Shown in pieces: positions 8,336-16,968 of a DNA stretch of 64,000 nt. The notes beneath the pieces were generated by a model, which was not told the DNA's origin, ran no database searches, and saw only the letters and a list, made by a program, of their open reading frames with translations. Position 1 is the first letter of the stretch. Each line of letters starts with the position of its first letter. A program made the translations under genes and the position numbers. The stretch comes from Streptomyces sp. NBC_00271. Lineage in GTDB: Bacteria; Actinomycetota; Actinomycetes; Streptomycetales; Streptomycetaceae. The stretch is taken from assembly GCF_036178845.1 (NCBI RefSeq), contig NZ_CP108070.1, forward strand, positions 6,758,001 to 6,822,000. The letters are read 5' to 3'.

Positions 8336-8959
8336 ATGAGTGCCGCCTGCCGCGCCGAACAGCGCTCGAACCGCACCCGTAGCCGCGCCGCCCTGCTCAC
8401 CACCGGGGCCGCCGTCGCCACGCTTGTCCTGTCCGCGTGCGGTTCGGGAGGGACGTCCGGGGGCTCGGGCAACAGCAACTTCGTGGCGGGCAAGGACGGC
8501 ATCTCGACCGTCGCCAAGGGCTCCCGGGCCGAGGCCCCCGACCTCTCCGGCCCGACCGTGGACGGCAAGCAGCTCGACGTCAAGGACTACAAGGGCAAGG
8601 TCGTCGTCGTGAACGTGTGGGGCTCCTGGTGCCCGCCGTGCCGCGCCGAGGCGCCGAACTTCGTCAAGGTCGCCAAGGACACCGCGGCGAAGGGCGTGCA
8701 GTTCGTCGGCATCAACACCCGTGACGCCAACATCAGTCTGGCCCAGGCGTTCGAGAAGCAGCAGGGCGTCACCTACCCCAGCCTCTACGACCCGACGAGC
8801 AAGCTGCTGCTCCGCTTCAAGAAGGGCACGCTGAACCTGCAGACGATCCCCTCCACGATCGTCATCGACCGGGACGGGAAGATCGCGGCCCGTACGCTGC
8901 AGGCCCTCAGCGAGGAGAAGCTCCGCGAGATGCTCGACCCCGTCGTCGCGGAGAAGTGA
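8336..8959 (+). CDS. TlpA/ResA-like thiol-disulfide oxidoreductase lipoprotein, 207 aa
   Basis: Membrane-anchored extracytoplasmic thioredoxin-fold protein. It has an N-terminal signal, a lipobox with Cys at about residue 35 (LVLSAC), and the redox motif CPPC at 99-102 (VWGSWCPPCRAEAP). In System II cytochrome c maturation such a protein (ResA in Bacillus) reduces the haem-binding cysteines of apocytochrome c. The context fits: its stop overlaps the GTG start of ccdA, whose product passes electrons to it, and resB and ccsB follow. This is the first gene of the maturation operon, with a 66-bp gap to the gene before it. Confidence 0.93.
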   Translation: MSAACRAEQRSNRTRSRAALLTTGAAVATLVLSACGSGGTSGGSGNSNFVAGKDGISTVAKGSRAEAPDLSGPTVDGKQLDVKDYKGKVVVVNVWGSWCPPCRAEAPNFVKVAKDTAAKGVQFVGINTRDANISLAQAFEKQQGVTYPSLYDPTSKLLLRFKKGTLNLQTIPSTIVIDRDGKIAARTLQALSEEKLREMLDPVVAEK

Positions 8960-9738
8960 CCGACGTGTCCCTTCTCGCCGCGTCCACGAACCTCGCCGCG
9001 TCGTCCGACACCGTCGTCAGCGGCGCCCTGGTGCTCGCCCTGCCGATCGCCGTCCTCGGCGGCCTCGTCTCCTTCTTCTCACCGTGCGTGCTGCCGCTCG
9101 TCCCCGGCTATCTGTCGTACGTGACCGGTGTCACCGGCACGGATCTGGCGGACGCCAGACGGGGGCGGATGGTCGCGGGCGCCAGCCTGTTCGTGGTGGG
9201 GTTCACCGCCGTGTTCGTCTCCGGCGGGGCGCTGTTCGGCTACTTCGGATCGACCCTCCAGGAGTACCAGAGCACGCTCAGCAAGATCCTCGGCGTGCTG
9301 ATGATCGCGATGGGCGTGTTCTTCATGGGGATGATGCCCTGGCTCACGCAGCGCGAGTTCCGCTTCCACAAGCGGCCGGTGACCGGCCTGGTGGGCGCTC
9401 CGATACTCGGCGCGCTCTTCGGCATCGGCTGGACGCCCTGCCTGGGACCCACGCTCTCCTCCATCAATTTTCTTTCCATGAACCAGGCGAGTGCGGGCCG
9501 CGGCGCCATACTGACCGTCGCGTACTGCGTCGGTCTGGGAGTGCCCTTCGTCCTCGCTGCCGTCGCCTTCCGCAAGGCGCTCGGTGCCTTCGCCTGGGTC
9601 AAGCGGCACTACGCATGGGTGATGCGGATCGGCGGCGGCATGATGATCGTGACCGGCCTGCTCCTGCTCACCGGCGCCTGGGACAGCATCGTGCAGCAGA
9701 TGCAGACCTGGTCCAACGGCTTCACGGTAGGGATCTGA
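8956..9738 (+). CDS. ccdA: Cytochrome c biogenesis protein CcdA, 260 aa
   Basis: Six-helix membrane protein that carries electrons from cytoplasmic thioredoxin across the membrane to TlpA/ResA. The two redox cysteines are in SFFSPCVLPLVPGY (about C44) and FGIGWTPCLGPTL (about C162). Other hydrophobic helices cover most of the protein. The GTG start overlaps the tlpA stop by 4 bp (GTGA). It is followed 3 bp later by resB. The length is that of the short CcdA type. Confidence 0.95.
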   Translation: MTDVSLLAASTNLAASSDTVVSGALVLALPIAVLGGLVSFFSPCVLPLVPGYLSYVTGVTGTDLADARRGRMVAGASLFVVGFTAVFVSGGALFGYFGSTLQEYQSTLSKILGVLMIAMGVFFMGMMPWLTQREFRFHKRPVTGLVGAPILGALFGIGWTPCLGPTLSSINFLSMNQASAGRGAILTVAYCVGLGVPFVLAAVAFRKALGAFAWVKRHYAWVMRIGGGMMIVTGLLLLTGAWDSIVQQMQTWSNGFTVGI

Positions 9739-9741
9739 TCG

Positions 9742-11559
9742 ATGAGCACGACCGACACCGACACCGGCACGGGCAGGACGAAGGACCCGGCGACCGCCAA
9801 GCGGCACATCGGGGTGAGCGCCGACGGCGAACTCGGCGAAGCCGGATCCCAGCTGTCCACCGCGCCGGTCGACACGGCCGTGCCCGGCTCCTTCGGCGGG
9901 TCCCGCGCGCCCGGCGCCCTGGGCTGGCTGACCTGGACCGGCCGTGAGGTCGTCGGCTGGGCCCGCTGGTTCTGGCGGCAGCTGACGTCGATGCGGGTCG
10001 CCCTGATCCTGCTCTTCCTGCTGTCGCTCGGGGCGATCCCCGGCTCGCTGATCCCGCAGTCCGGGACCGACGCCCAGAAGGTGGCGGCCTTCAAGGACGC
10101 GCACAGCATCCTCGGGTCCGTCTACGACAAGCTCGGCCTGTTCCACGTCTACAGCTCGGTGTGGTTCTCGGCGATCTACATCCTGCTGTTCGTCTCGCTC
10201 ATCGGCTGCATCGTCCCGCGCACCTGGCAGTTCGTCGGGCAGTTGCGCGGCCGTCCGCCGGGTGCCCCCAAGCGGCTGAACCGGCTGCCCGCGTACGCGA
10301 CCTGGCGCACCGGGGCCGAGCCCGAGCAGGTCCGCGAGGCCGCCCTCAAGATCCTCAAGCAGCGGCGGTTCAGGGCGCACATCGAGAAGGACGCCGTCGC
10401 CGCCGAGAAGGGCTACCTCCGCGAGACCGGCAACCTGCTCTTCCACATCGCGCTGATCGTGATGCTGGTCGCCTTCGCCTGGGGCCAGCTCTTCAAGTCC
10501 GAGGGCAACAAGCTGATCGTCGAGGGCGGCGGGTTCTCCAACACGATCTCGCAGTACGACGACTTCAAGTCCGGCAACCTCTTCAGCACCGACGACCTCA
10601 CGCCGTTCAGCTTCAACCTCAAGAAGTTCACCGGCACCTACGAGCGGACCGGCCCCAACAAGGGCACCCCTCGCACGTACCAGGCGGACATCACCTACAG
10701 CATCGGCGCGTACGGCAAGGCGAAGAAGACCACCGTCAAGGTCAACGAGCCGCTGGAGATCGGCGACTCGAAGGTCTATCTCACCGCGCACGGCTACGCG
10801 CCCGTCGTCACCGTCCGGGACGGCAAGGGCAACGTCGTCTACCACGACGCCGTGCCGATGCTGCCCCTCGACTCGAACGTCACCTCGCAGGGCGCGATCA
10901 AGGTGATGGACGGCTACAAGAACGCGCAGGGGACGAGCGAACAGCTCGGCTTCTCCGCCTTCTTCGTGCCGACCTTCGCGGGTGCGGGCAAGGGCGACAT
11001 GTTCTCCCAGTTCCCCGCGCTCGACTTCCCCGTGCTCGCGCTGTCCGGATTCCACGGCAGCCTGGGGGTCGACGCGGGCATCCCGCAGAACGTGTACCAG
11101 CTCGAGACCTCGAAGATGAAGCAGTTCAAGGACGCGAAGGGCAACATCGTCAAGGCGCGCCTGCTGCCCGGCGAGACGATGAAGCTGCCGAACGGGGCCG
11201 GCTCCATCACCTTCGACAAGGGCATCAAGGAGTGGGCGAACTTCCAGGTCACCCAGCAGCCCGGCAGTGACTGGGCGTTGGTCGGTGCCTTCACCGCGAT
11301 CTTCGGTCTCGCCGGTTCGCTCTTCATCCAGCGCCGCCGCGTGTGGGTGCGGGCGACCACCGGGGCCGACGGCGTCACCGTCGTCGAGATGGCGGGCCTC
11401 GGCCGCAGCGAGTCCGCGAAGCTCCCCGAAGAACTCGGCGACCTGGCCGCACTCGTCCACGAACAGGCGCCCACCAAGCCCGACACAGACGAAGCCGCAG
11501 TCGAAACCGACCCCGACGCCGAACCCTCCGTACCTGCCGCCGAAGGGGCTGAGAAGTGA
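9742..11559 (+). CDS. resB: Cytochrome c biogenesis protein ResB, 605 aa
   Basis: Membrane subunit of the System II haem-attachment machine, working with CcsB. A polar N-terminal stretch of about 75 residues is followed by helices around RVALILLFLLSLGAIPGS, IYILLFVSLIGCIVP and LFHIALIVMLVAFAWG, a large extracytoplasmic domain, and a C-terminal helix near GAFTAIFGLAGSLFIQRRR. The cytoplasmic tail ends in an acidic, Pro-rich region. The overlap with ccsB is GTGA. The gene forms one operon with tlpA, ccdA and ccsB. Confidence 0.95.
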   Translation: MSTTDTDTGTGRTKDPATAKRHIGVSADGELGEAGSQLSTAPVDTAVPGSFGGSRAPGALGWLTWTGREVVGWARWFWRQLTSMRVALILLFLLSLGAIPGSLIPQSGTDAQKVAAFKDAHSILGSVYDKLGLFHVYSSVWFSAIYILLFVSLIGCIVPRTWQFVGQLRGRPPGAPKRLNRLPAYATWRTGAEPEQVREAALKILKQRRFRAHIEKDAVAAEKGYLRETGNLLFHIALIVMLVAFAWGQLFKSEGNKLIVEGGGFSNTISQYDDFKSGNLFSTDDLTPFSFNLKKFTGTYERTGPNKGTPRTYQADITYSIGAYGKAKKTTVKVNEPLEIGDSKVYLTAHGYAPVVTVRDGKGNVVYHDAVPMLPLDSNVTSQGAIKVMDGYKNAQGTSEQLGFSAFFVPTFAGAGKGDMFSQFPALDFPVLALSGFHGSLGVDAGIPQNVYQLETSKMKQFKDAKGNIVKARLLPGETMKLPNGAGSITFDKGIKEWANFQVTQQPGSDWALVGAFTAIFGLAGSLFIQRRRVWVRATTGADGVTVVEMAGLGRSESAKLPEELGDLAALVHEQAPTKPDTDEAAVETDPDAEPSVPAAEGAEK

Positions 11560-12668
11560 CTCTCGCCACCGCAACCGACCTGGGCGCCGTGACCGATCTG
11601 GCCACGGCCACCAACGAACACCTCGCCAACATCAGCAACACGCTGATCTACTCCGCGATGGCCGTCTACACCCTGGCCTTCTTCGCGTACATCGCCGAGT
11701 GGATCTTCGGCAGCCGCAGCAAGGTCGCCCGTACGGCCGCCGCGCTCACCACCACGGAGAAGGCGAAGGCCCCCGCGGTCACCGTGCAGTCGGCGGGCGG
11801 TACGGCCGTCCTGGAGCGGCCGAAGGTCGTCACCCGGTCGGCGGCGGGCGCCCGTGACGTGCCCGACGGGCCCGGCGCACACGGCGGTGACGAGCAGGGC
11901 GACCTCTACGGCCGGATCGCGGTGTCCCTCACCGTGCTCGCCTGGGCCGTCGAGGCGGCCGGTGTCGTCGCCCGCGCGCTGTCGGTGCAGCGGGCGCCGT
12001 GGGGCAACATGTACGAGTTCAGCGTCACCTTCTCCACGGTCGCCGTCGCCGTGTACCTGGTGATGCTCGCGCTGAAGAAGAACATCCGCTGGCTGGGCCT
12101 GCCCCTGGTCACCACGGTCCTCCTCGACCTCGGCCTCGCGGTCACCGTCCTGTACACCGCGAGCGACCAGCTGGTGCCCGCGCTCCACTCGTACTGGCTG
12201 TACATCCACGTCTCGACCGCGATCCTCTGCGGCGCCGTCTTCTACGTGGGCGCGGTCGGCACCCTGATGTACCTCTTCAAGGACTCGTACGAGAACAAGC
12301 TCGCCACCGGCGGTCAGCCGGGCCGTTTCGCCACCTCCGTCATGGAGCGGCTGCCCTCCTCGGCCTCCCTCGACAAGTTCTCCTACCGCGTCAACGCCGC
12401 CGTCTTCCCGCTGTGGACCTTCACGATCATCGCGGGCGCCATCTGGGCGGGCGACGCGTGGGGCCGCTACTGGGGCTGGGACCCCAAGGAGACCTGGGCG
12501 TTCATCACCTGGGTCGCCTACGCCTGCTACCTCCACGCCCGCGCCACGGCCGGCTGGAAGGGCCGCAAGGCCGCGTACATCGCCCTGATCGCCTTCGCCT
12601 GCTTCCTCTTCAACTACTACGGAGTCAACATCTTCGTCTCCGGCAAGCACTCGTACGCCGGGGTCTGA
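11556..12668 (+). CDS. ccsB: Cytochrome c biogenesis protein CcsB (CcsA family), 370 aa
   Basis: Polytopic membrane haem-handling protein, partner of ResB. The tryptophan-rich WWD signature is seen as WGRYWGWDPKETWAFITW, with conserved histidines likely in YWLYIHVST and YACYLHARATAG. Eight or so membrane helices are visible. The long loop between the first helix and the rest (about residues 60-115) is hydrophilic and variable. The GTG start overlaps the resB stop. It ends the maturation operon; 34 bp later an unrelated-looking SRPBCC gene starts on the same strand. Confidence 0.95.
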   Translation: MTLATATDLGAVTDLATATNEHLANISNTLIYSAMAVYTLAFFAYIAEWIFGSRSKVARTAAALTTTEKAKAPAVTVQSAGGTAVLERPKVVTRSAAGARDVPDGPGAHGGDEQGDLYGRIAVSLTVLAWAVEAAGVVARALSVQRAPWGNMYEFSVTFSTVAVAVYLVMLALKKNIRWLGLPLVTTVLLDLGLAVTVLYTASDQLVPALHSYWLYIHVSTAILCGAVFYVGAVGTLMYLFKDSYENKLATGGQPGRFATSVMERLPSSASLDKFSYRVNAAVFPLWTFTIIAGAIWAGDAWGRYWGWDPKETWAFITWVAYACYLHARATAGWKGRKAAYIALIAFACFLFNYYGVNIFVSGKHSYAGV

Positions 12669-12702
12669 TGCGGATCCCGCTGTCTCGGGCCACGCTGGTG
12701 TC

Positions 12703-13101
12703 ATGACCGGAGTGACCCGAGGCATCGAAGAGGGCGCCACCGAGACCCGGGAGGACGGCACCCGCGTCCTTCACTACCTGCTGCGTTTTCCCCAGCCTGT
12801 GGAGAACGTCTGGAAGGCGGTGGCCACACCCGAGGGCCTGAGGGCGTGGCTGGCCGAGGCCGAGGTCTTCGAGCCGCGACTCGGCGGCGAGGTCACGCTG
12901 CGCGGGCTGGGCAGCGGCCGGATCACGGCGTGGGACGTCGAGCGGATCGCCGAGTACACGGTCGAGGGCCGGGGCCGCATCCGCTTCCACCTGGAACCGA
13001 CCCGCCCGTCAGGCACGACGGTCCGCTTCACCCACGAGTCCCCAAGAGACGAGGACCCGGGCTGGCGCCGACGTTTCGAGGGACTGATGAGCGCCCCGTA
13101 G
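12703..13101 (+). CDS. SRPBCC/AHSA1-domain protein, 132 aa
   Basis: Small START-like (activator of Hsp90 ATPase homologue) domain that binds hydrophobic ligands. Features are RFPQPVENVWKAVATPEGLRAWLAEA at the front, a central run of strands, and the C-terminal helix GWRRRFEGLM. The ATG at 12703 lies 34 bp after ccsB, so it may be read with the cytochrome operon, but a functional link is not known. The stop codon sits inside a GCGCCCC-gta-GGGGCGC hairpin that starts a dispersed repeat. Confidence 0.78.
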   Translation: MTGVTRGIEEGATETREDGTRVLHYLLRFPQPVENVWKAVATPEGLRAWLAEAEVFEPRLGGEVTLRGLGSGRITAWDVERIAEYTVEGRGRIRFHLEPTRPSGTTVRFTHESPRDEDPGWRRRFEGLMSAP

Positions 13102-13127
13102 GGGCGCGGGGAACTGCGCGACCAGCC
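13091..13127 (+). repeat. Hairpin plus dispersed GCGCGGGGAACTGCGCGACC repeat
   Basis: GCGCCCC-gta-GGGGCGC (13091-13107) overlaps the stop of the SRPBCC gene and runs into the repeat GGGGCGCGGGGAACTGCG... at 13101-13127, copies of which also lie at 25692-25718 and 25782-25808 (other strand) and in altered form near 44069-44131. It lies between convergent genes and may act as a terminator. Confidence 0.7.
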
Positions 13128-13176
13128 ACACACGACCCGCACATACGAACCACCGATCCCCCAACGGCGCCCCCTG

Positions 13177-14718
13177 TCAAGCCGGCGGCAGACACCCCGT
13201 GGGCGGCTTCCCCTCAGGCCACGCGATCTTCACGAAACGAGCCCGCGACTCGGGCGTGAGCTGCACGATCGGCACCGCCTTGTCGTACGGATTGCCGTGG
13301 GCGTCCAGACAGATCCACCCGCTCGCCCCGTTGACACGCAGCTCCTTGCCCTTGACCTGCGGCCACTGGAGCCCGACGTCCGCGAGGGCCGGGATCTTCC
13401 CGGTCGGCGACGCCCCGCGGATGCCCCGCACGGCGAGCCGCATGGCGTCGTACGCGATGATCAGCTGGCCGTCGTCGAGGGCGACGGGCCCGACGGGCCC
13501 GACCGGCTCCTTCCCGGCGCTCCCCAGAAGCGACTGCAGCACCTTCGCGTCGGCCGCGCTGCCGCCCGTCTTCGCGGTGTCCTTCAGCCAGGCGTCCGGA
13601 TGGGCCAGGGACGTGTAGCGGACGGTCAGTAGCGGGTCCTTGAGGGCGGCCGGGTCGAGGTCCTTGTCCCCGGCGAGGTAGGAGCCCTCGTCGCCGGTGA
13701 GCACGGTGAACCGGCGGTCGTGGCAGCCGCGCTGACCCAGCATGTTGATGAACTGCCGCAGCTGCGTGTGGCGCCCCGCGAACAGGATGGTGTTCGTGGT
13801 GGTCGGCGTGTTGCAGAGGATGTTGGTGATCTGCATGAAGACGTTGGAGGTGCTGCCCTCCTTGCTGCGGTCGGCGGGCGGCGTGAACGGCTGGGCCTCG
13901 TAGCGCGAGCCCTTGAGCATCTTCTCGAAGGAGGCCTGGAGCGTGCGCGTGTACGGGTCGCCGGTGCGGTCGTAGACGAGGAAGGCGTTGGCGGCGGAGA
14001 CCTTGGCGAAGGAGGCGAGGGCGCGTGCCTCGTCGGTGTTGGTGGGGGAGACCCGCGCGAGCCCGGGGAACGGGTCCTTGCCGTTCTGCCCGTTGGCCAG
14101 GTCGTCGGCGGTGATCGAACTCCCTATCACCGGGATGCCCCGGCCGGTGAGCTCCTTGACGGCCTTCTTGTTGTTGTCGGTGCTCAGGCCGACCCCGGTC
14201 ACCGCGCGCAGCCGGTCGGAGCCTCCCGTCATGCCCGCCAGCTGGTCGACCGTGTGCTGCCAGTACGTGCCGGTGGAGCCGGGGTTGGCCAGCACCAGGC
14301 GGATCTTCGGCTTCAGGCCGGTGGTGTCGTGGTTGGCCTGGTACTGGGCCAGATAGGCGCCCTGCAGCTCGTGCAGCACATCGGCCAGGTTATCCGCGTC
14401 GGTGGCGGTGAAGGGTTCCAGGAGCGCGACGGTGACGTAACTGCCGGGCGCCAGACGGGCGTTCTCGCGGTGGATGGCCCGTACGGTGTCGGCGAACTGC
14501 GCACGCCCGAAGGCGTACGTCGTCCACGAGACACCCACGCACTCGTCGCTGCCCTTCGGCTGGACGACGCCGGGCGCGCAGGAGCGATTCTCCTTGGTGG
14601 CCGTCATACCGCCCCAGACGCCGAGGCCCGTGAGCACCGCCGCGAGGGTCAGCGCGACATACCTACGGAAACGAATCTCCCAGACGTCCTCGCGCAGCCA
14701 GGTCCACAAGCGCGCCAT
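13177..14718 (-). CDS. Membrane-anchored periplasmic-binding-protein-like protein, 513 aa
   Basis: The N-terminus has a short basic cytoplasmic segment and one membrane helix (about residues 19-37, YVALTLAAVLTGLGVWG) without a lipobox, so the rest should face outside and remain anchored. The body looks like a type I periplasmic binding protein of the branched-chain amino acid receptor class: IRLVLANPGSTGTYW, GIPVIGSSITADDLA, FPGLARVSPTNTDEARAL, ANAFLVYDRTGDPYT and the late LDDGQLIIAYDAMRLA. No permease or transporter ATPase lies nearby; the only partner is the upstream NTPase, whose TGA overlaps this ATG by one base (TGATG). A sensing role is more likely than transport. The ligand is unknown. 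Confidence 0.8.
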   Translation of the reverse strand: MARLWTWLREDVWEIRFRRYVALTLAAVLTGLGVWGGMTATKENRSCAPGVVQPKGSDECVGVSWTTYAFGRAQFADTVRAIHRENARLAPGSYVTVALLEPFTATDADNLADVLHELQGAYLAQYQANHDTTGLKPKIRLVLANPGSTGTYWQHTVDQLAGMTGGSDRLRAVTGVGLSTDNNKKAVKELTGRGIPVIGSSITADDLANGQNGKDPFPGLARVSPTNTDEARALASFAKVSAANAFLVYDRTGDPYTRTLQASFEKMLKGSRYEAQPFTPPADRSKEGSTSNVFMQITNILCNTPTTTNTILFAGRHTQLRQFINMLGQRGCHDRRFTVLTGDEGSYLAGDKDLDPAALKDPLLTVRYTSLAHPDAWLKDTAKTGGSAADAKVLQSLLGSAGKEPVGPVGPVALDDGQLIIAYDAMRLAVRGIRGASPTGKIPALADVGLQWPQVKGKELRVNGASGWICLDAHGNPYDKAVPIVQLTPESRARFVKIAWPEGKPPTGCLPPA

Positions 14719-16826
14719 CACAGGTCCCCGTTCCCGTTGTCGTCGTCGTCGCCAGGGATGCGCAGGGGGCGGCCGGCGAGCGCGTCGGACGGCCACTCCC
14801 GCGAGGCCCGCCACAGCAGTGGGTTGCCCGCGGCCCGCAGGTTCGACAGCTGCTCCAGCTCGAAACGGAGCCGGTCGGACACCTTCGGGTCCGGCAGCAC
14901 CAGCGGATCGGTGAGCTGCCAGACCGCGTGCAGCAGCCGTCGTACCCGTAGGTGCAGCACGGCGTCCACGCTGTCCGGCGGCTGCTGGGCGGCGTCGGTG
15001 CGGCCGAGCGCGACGGCCGCCCGGTCGTCGTGACCGCCGTGGCCGCCGAAGTCGCGGCCGTCCGGGTCGTGTGCGTGATAGTAGGGCGCGGACGCGATGA
15101 AGACGAGCGAGGACAGCCAGGACCCGGTGTCGGTGCGCGGGAAGGTGTCGCGCAGGTGCGCCACCGCGAAGTCGGCCTTGCCGAGGGCGAGTTCGTGGTG
15201 CAGTCGATAGCGGGCGCTGTCCGGCCGGTCCCCGTCGCCGTAGTGGTCGATGAGGGCGCGGTGCACGGACCGCCAGCGTGCGTGGTCGGGGTCGTCGTGG
15301 TGCAGCCGCAGCAGGAGCAGCGCACGCAGGAACGGATCGCCCACGAACTGCCCGGCGGCGCTCGTCCAGCCCTCCTCCGTGAGCCGCTCCTCCAGCGCGA
15401 GGACCCCCGACGCGCCGAAGTCGTCGGAGAGCTGGACCTCCGCGAGCACGCAGGCCGAGTCGCGGTCGTGGGCCGCGGCGAGCACGGTCAGCTCGTCGAG
15501 CCGGCCGCCGGGTACGAGCCGGTCGAGCAGCTCCTGATAGGTGGGCCGGCCGTCGTTGTCCTCGTGGACGGCGACGTCGGAGGTGAGCAACTCGCCCAGG
15601 GACTTGGCGCCTTGGGGGAGGTTCTGGCGGGCGGACTCCGCGAGGAGGGTGACGCCGAGCGGGCTGCCGCCGGACAGCCGGTGGGTGGCGTGCGGGAGTT
15701 GAGGGGGAACGGCGAGGCCCTGCGAGACGCCGCCCACGAGATGCAGGGTGTCGTCCGGGGTCAGTGGCGGCAGCGCGACGAGCAGCGCCCGCGAGGACGG
15801 TGAGGTGCCCGGTTCCCAGCCGGCGTGCCGGGCTACCTCGGGGAGGGTGCGGCGGCTCGCGTTGCGCAGCGCTCCATGGGTGTACCCGCGCAGGGCGGCG
15901 AAGAAGACGACGTGGTCGGCGATGCCGTCGGCGCGGTCGCGCAGCACCGGTTCCATCAGGCCGAGGCCCGCCCGTTCCTGCACGTTGTCGATCAGCACGA
16001 CCGGGCGGCCCAGCCGGTGCGAGCGCTGCATGACCCCCGCGTAGGCGTCGTCGAGGTCGGCCAGCAGGGCCCGTACGAGATAGCGCTCGGCGTGGGTGCG
16101 GGAGTCGCCGCCGGCCCGGAAGTGCGAGGAGAGCAGGATCAGGCCGAGCTTGGGATTGCCGCCCGCGTTCGGATAGTCGCGGTACCAGGTGGCGGCCCTG
16201 CGCAGCCGGCGGGGAGCGGGGCCGATCCCCTCGGCGAACGCCTCCAGGGTGGCTTCGATGATCGGCGCGATCACGGGACCCGTACCGCTGAGCGAGGCGA
16301 TGAGCTTGGAGATGACCTTGCTCACCCAGCGCCCCGCGAACCCCGAGAGCCATGAGCCGGTCTCGTTTAGCAGCAGGATCCGCTCCGCCTCCTGCCGGAT
16401 GCGGGGCACGTCGCGGTCGCTCCAGCCGCCCGCCGCGACGGCCAGCAGCCCGGACGTCAGGCGGGGAAAGCCGATCCGCACGGCGCCGGTGACCGGCTCC
16501 GCGAGCTGCTCGGCGATGGTGGTGAGCGCCTGTCCCACCGGCGACCAGGACTCCGCGGGCCGCTCGGCGGGCGGCCCCGCGAACTGCCGCTCCTCGCCGT
16601 CGATCAGCGCGACCGGTGTGTGCCCGCGGTACGCGTCGCGCAGCTCCCGCAGTACGGCGCTCTTGCCGAGCCCCCGCCCGCCCGCGAACACCACGAAGGG
16701 CAGTTCCTTCGGGTGTTCGTACGGGTTCGAGCGCAGCTGGTACGGGCGCAGGCCGACGAGCCGTAGTGCAAGACCGGGCGGATCCGTGTCGAACAACGCT
16801 CCGCGTCCGTGCAGCCCTCTGTGCAC
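14718..16826 (-). CDS. Large P-loop NTPase (STAND/AAA-like), 702 aa
   Basis: Cytoplasmic ATPase with Walker A GGRGLGKS at residues 49-56 and a likely Walker B VVLIDNVQ at 276-283, followed by FFAALRGYTHGALRNASRR, which may hold a sensor arginine. The remaining 350 residues are helical and of no recognised family, ending in an acidic tail (PGDDDDNGNGDL). The GTG at 16824-16826 follows GGGGGAGAT with good spacing. The single-base overlap with the binding-protein gene implies coupled translation. The pair resembles a signalling NTPase with a surface receptor rather than an ABC transporter, since the P-loop protein lacks the ABC signature LSGGQ. Function not established. Confidence 0.75.
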   Translation of the reverse strand: MHRGLHGRGALFDTDPPGLALRLVGLRPYQLRSNPYEHPKELPFVVFAGGRGLGKSAVLRELRDAYRGHTPVALIDGEERQFAGPPAERPAESWSPVGQALTTIAEQLAEPVTGAVRIGFPRLTSGLLAVAAGGWSDRDVPRIRQEAERILLLNETGSWLSGFAGRWVSKVISKLIASLSGTGPVIAPIIEATLEAFAEGIGPAPRRLRRAATWYRDYPNAGGNPKLGLILLSSHFRAGGDSRTHAERYLVRALLADLDDAYAGVMQRSHRLGRPVVLIDNVQERAGLGLMEPVLRDRADGIADHVVFFAALRGYTHGALRNASRRTLPEVARHAGWEPGTSPSSRALLVALPPLTPDDTLHLVGGVSQGLAVPPQLPHATHRLSGGSPLGVTLLAESARQNLPQGAKSLGELLTSDVAVHEDNDGRPTYQELLDRLVPGGRLDELTVLAAAHDRDSACVLAEVQLSDDFGASGVLALEERLTEEGWTSAAGQFVGDPFLRALLLLRLHHDDPDHARWRSVHRALIDHYGDGDRPDSARYRLHHELALGKADFAVAHLRDTFPRTDTGSWLSSLVFIASAPYYHAHDPDGRDFGGHGGHDDRAAVALGRTDAAQQPPDSVDAVLHLRVRRLLHAVWQLTDPLVLPDPKVSDRLRFELEQLSNLRAAGNPLLWRASREWPSDALAGRPLRIPGDDDDNGNGDL

Positions 16827-16968
16827 CGCATCTCCCCCTGGCGCGGTCCGGTCCTGCTCTGTGCTGCTGTGAGGTCTATCAACACCAGTGTAAAAAGGGG
16901 GAGTTGATTCGGACTAGGGCATAGGATGTCCGTTTGGTTACGAAAATTATCCGCGCCCTTTCGCCCGT

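Noticed and set aside
9079..11574. Long minus-strand open frame opposite ccdA and resB
   Set aside because: Mirror of the real genes, a common effect of high GC; its translation has no domain and an odd composition.
13177..16353. A 1058-residue open frame on the minus strand
   Set aside because: Its first half is an out-of-frame reading of the NTPase gene (low-complexity Arg/Pro/Gly sequence); only the part from 14718 on is the real binding-protein gene.
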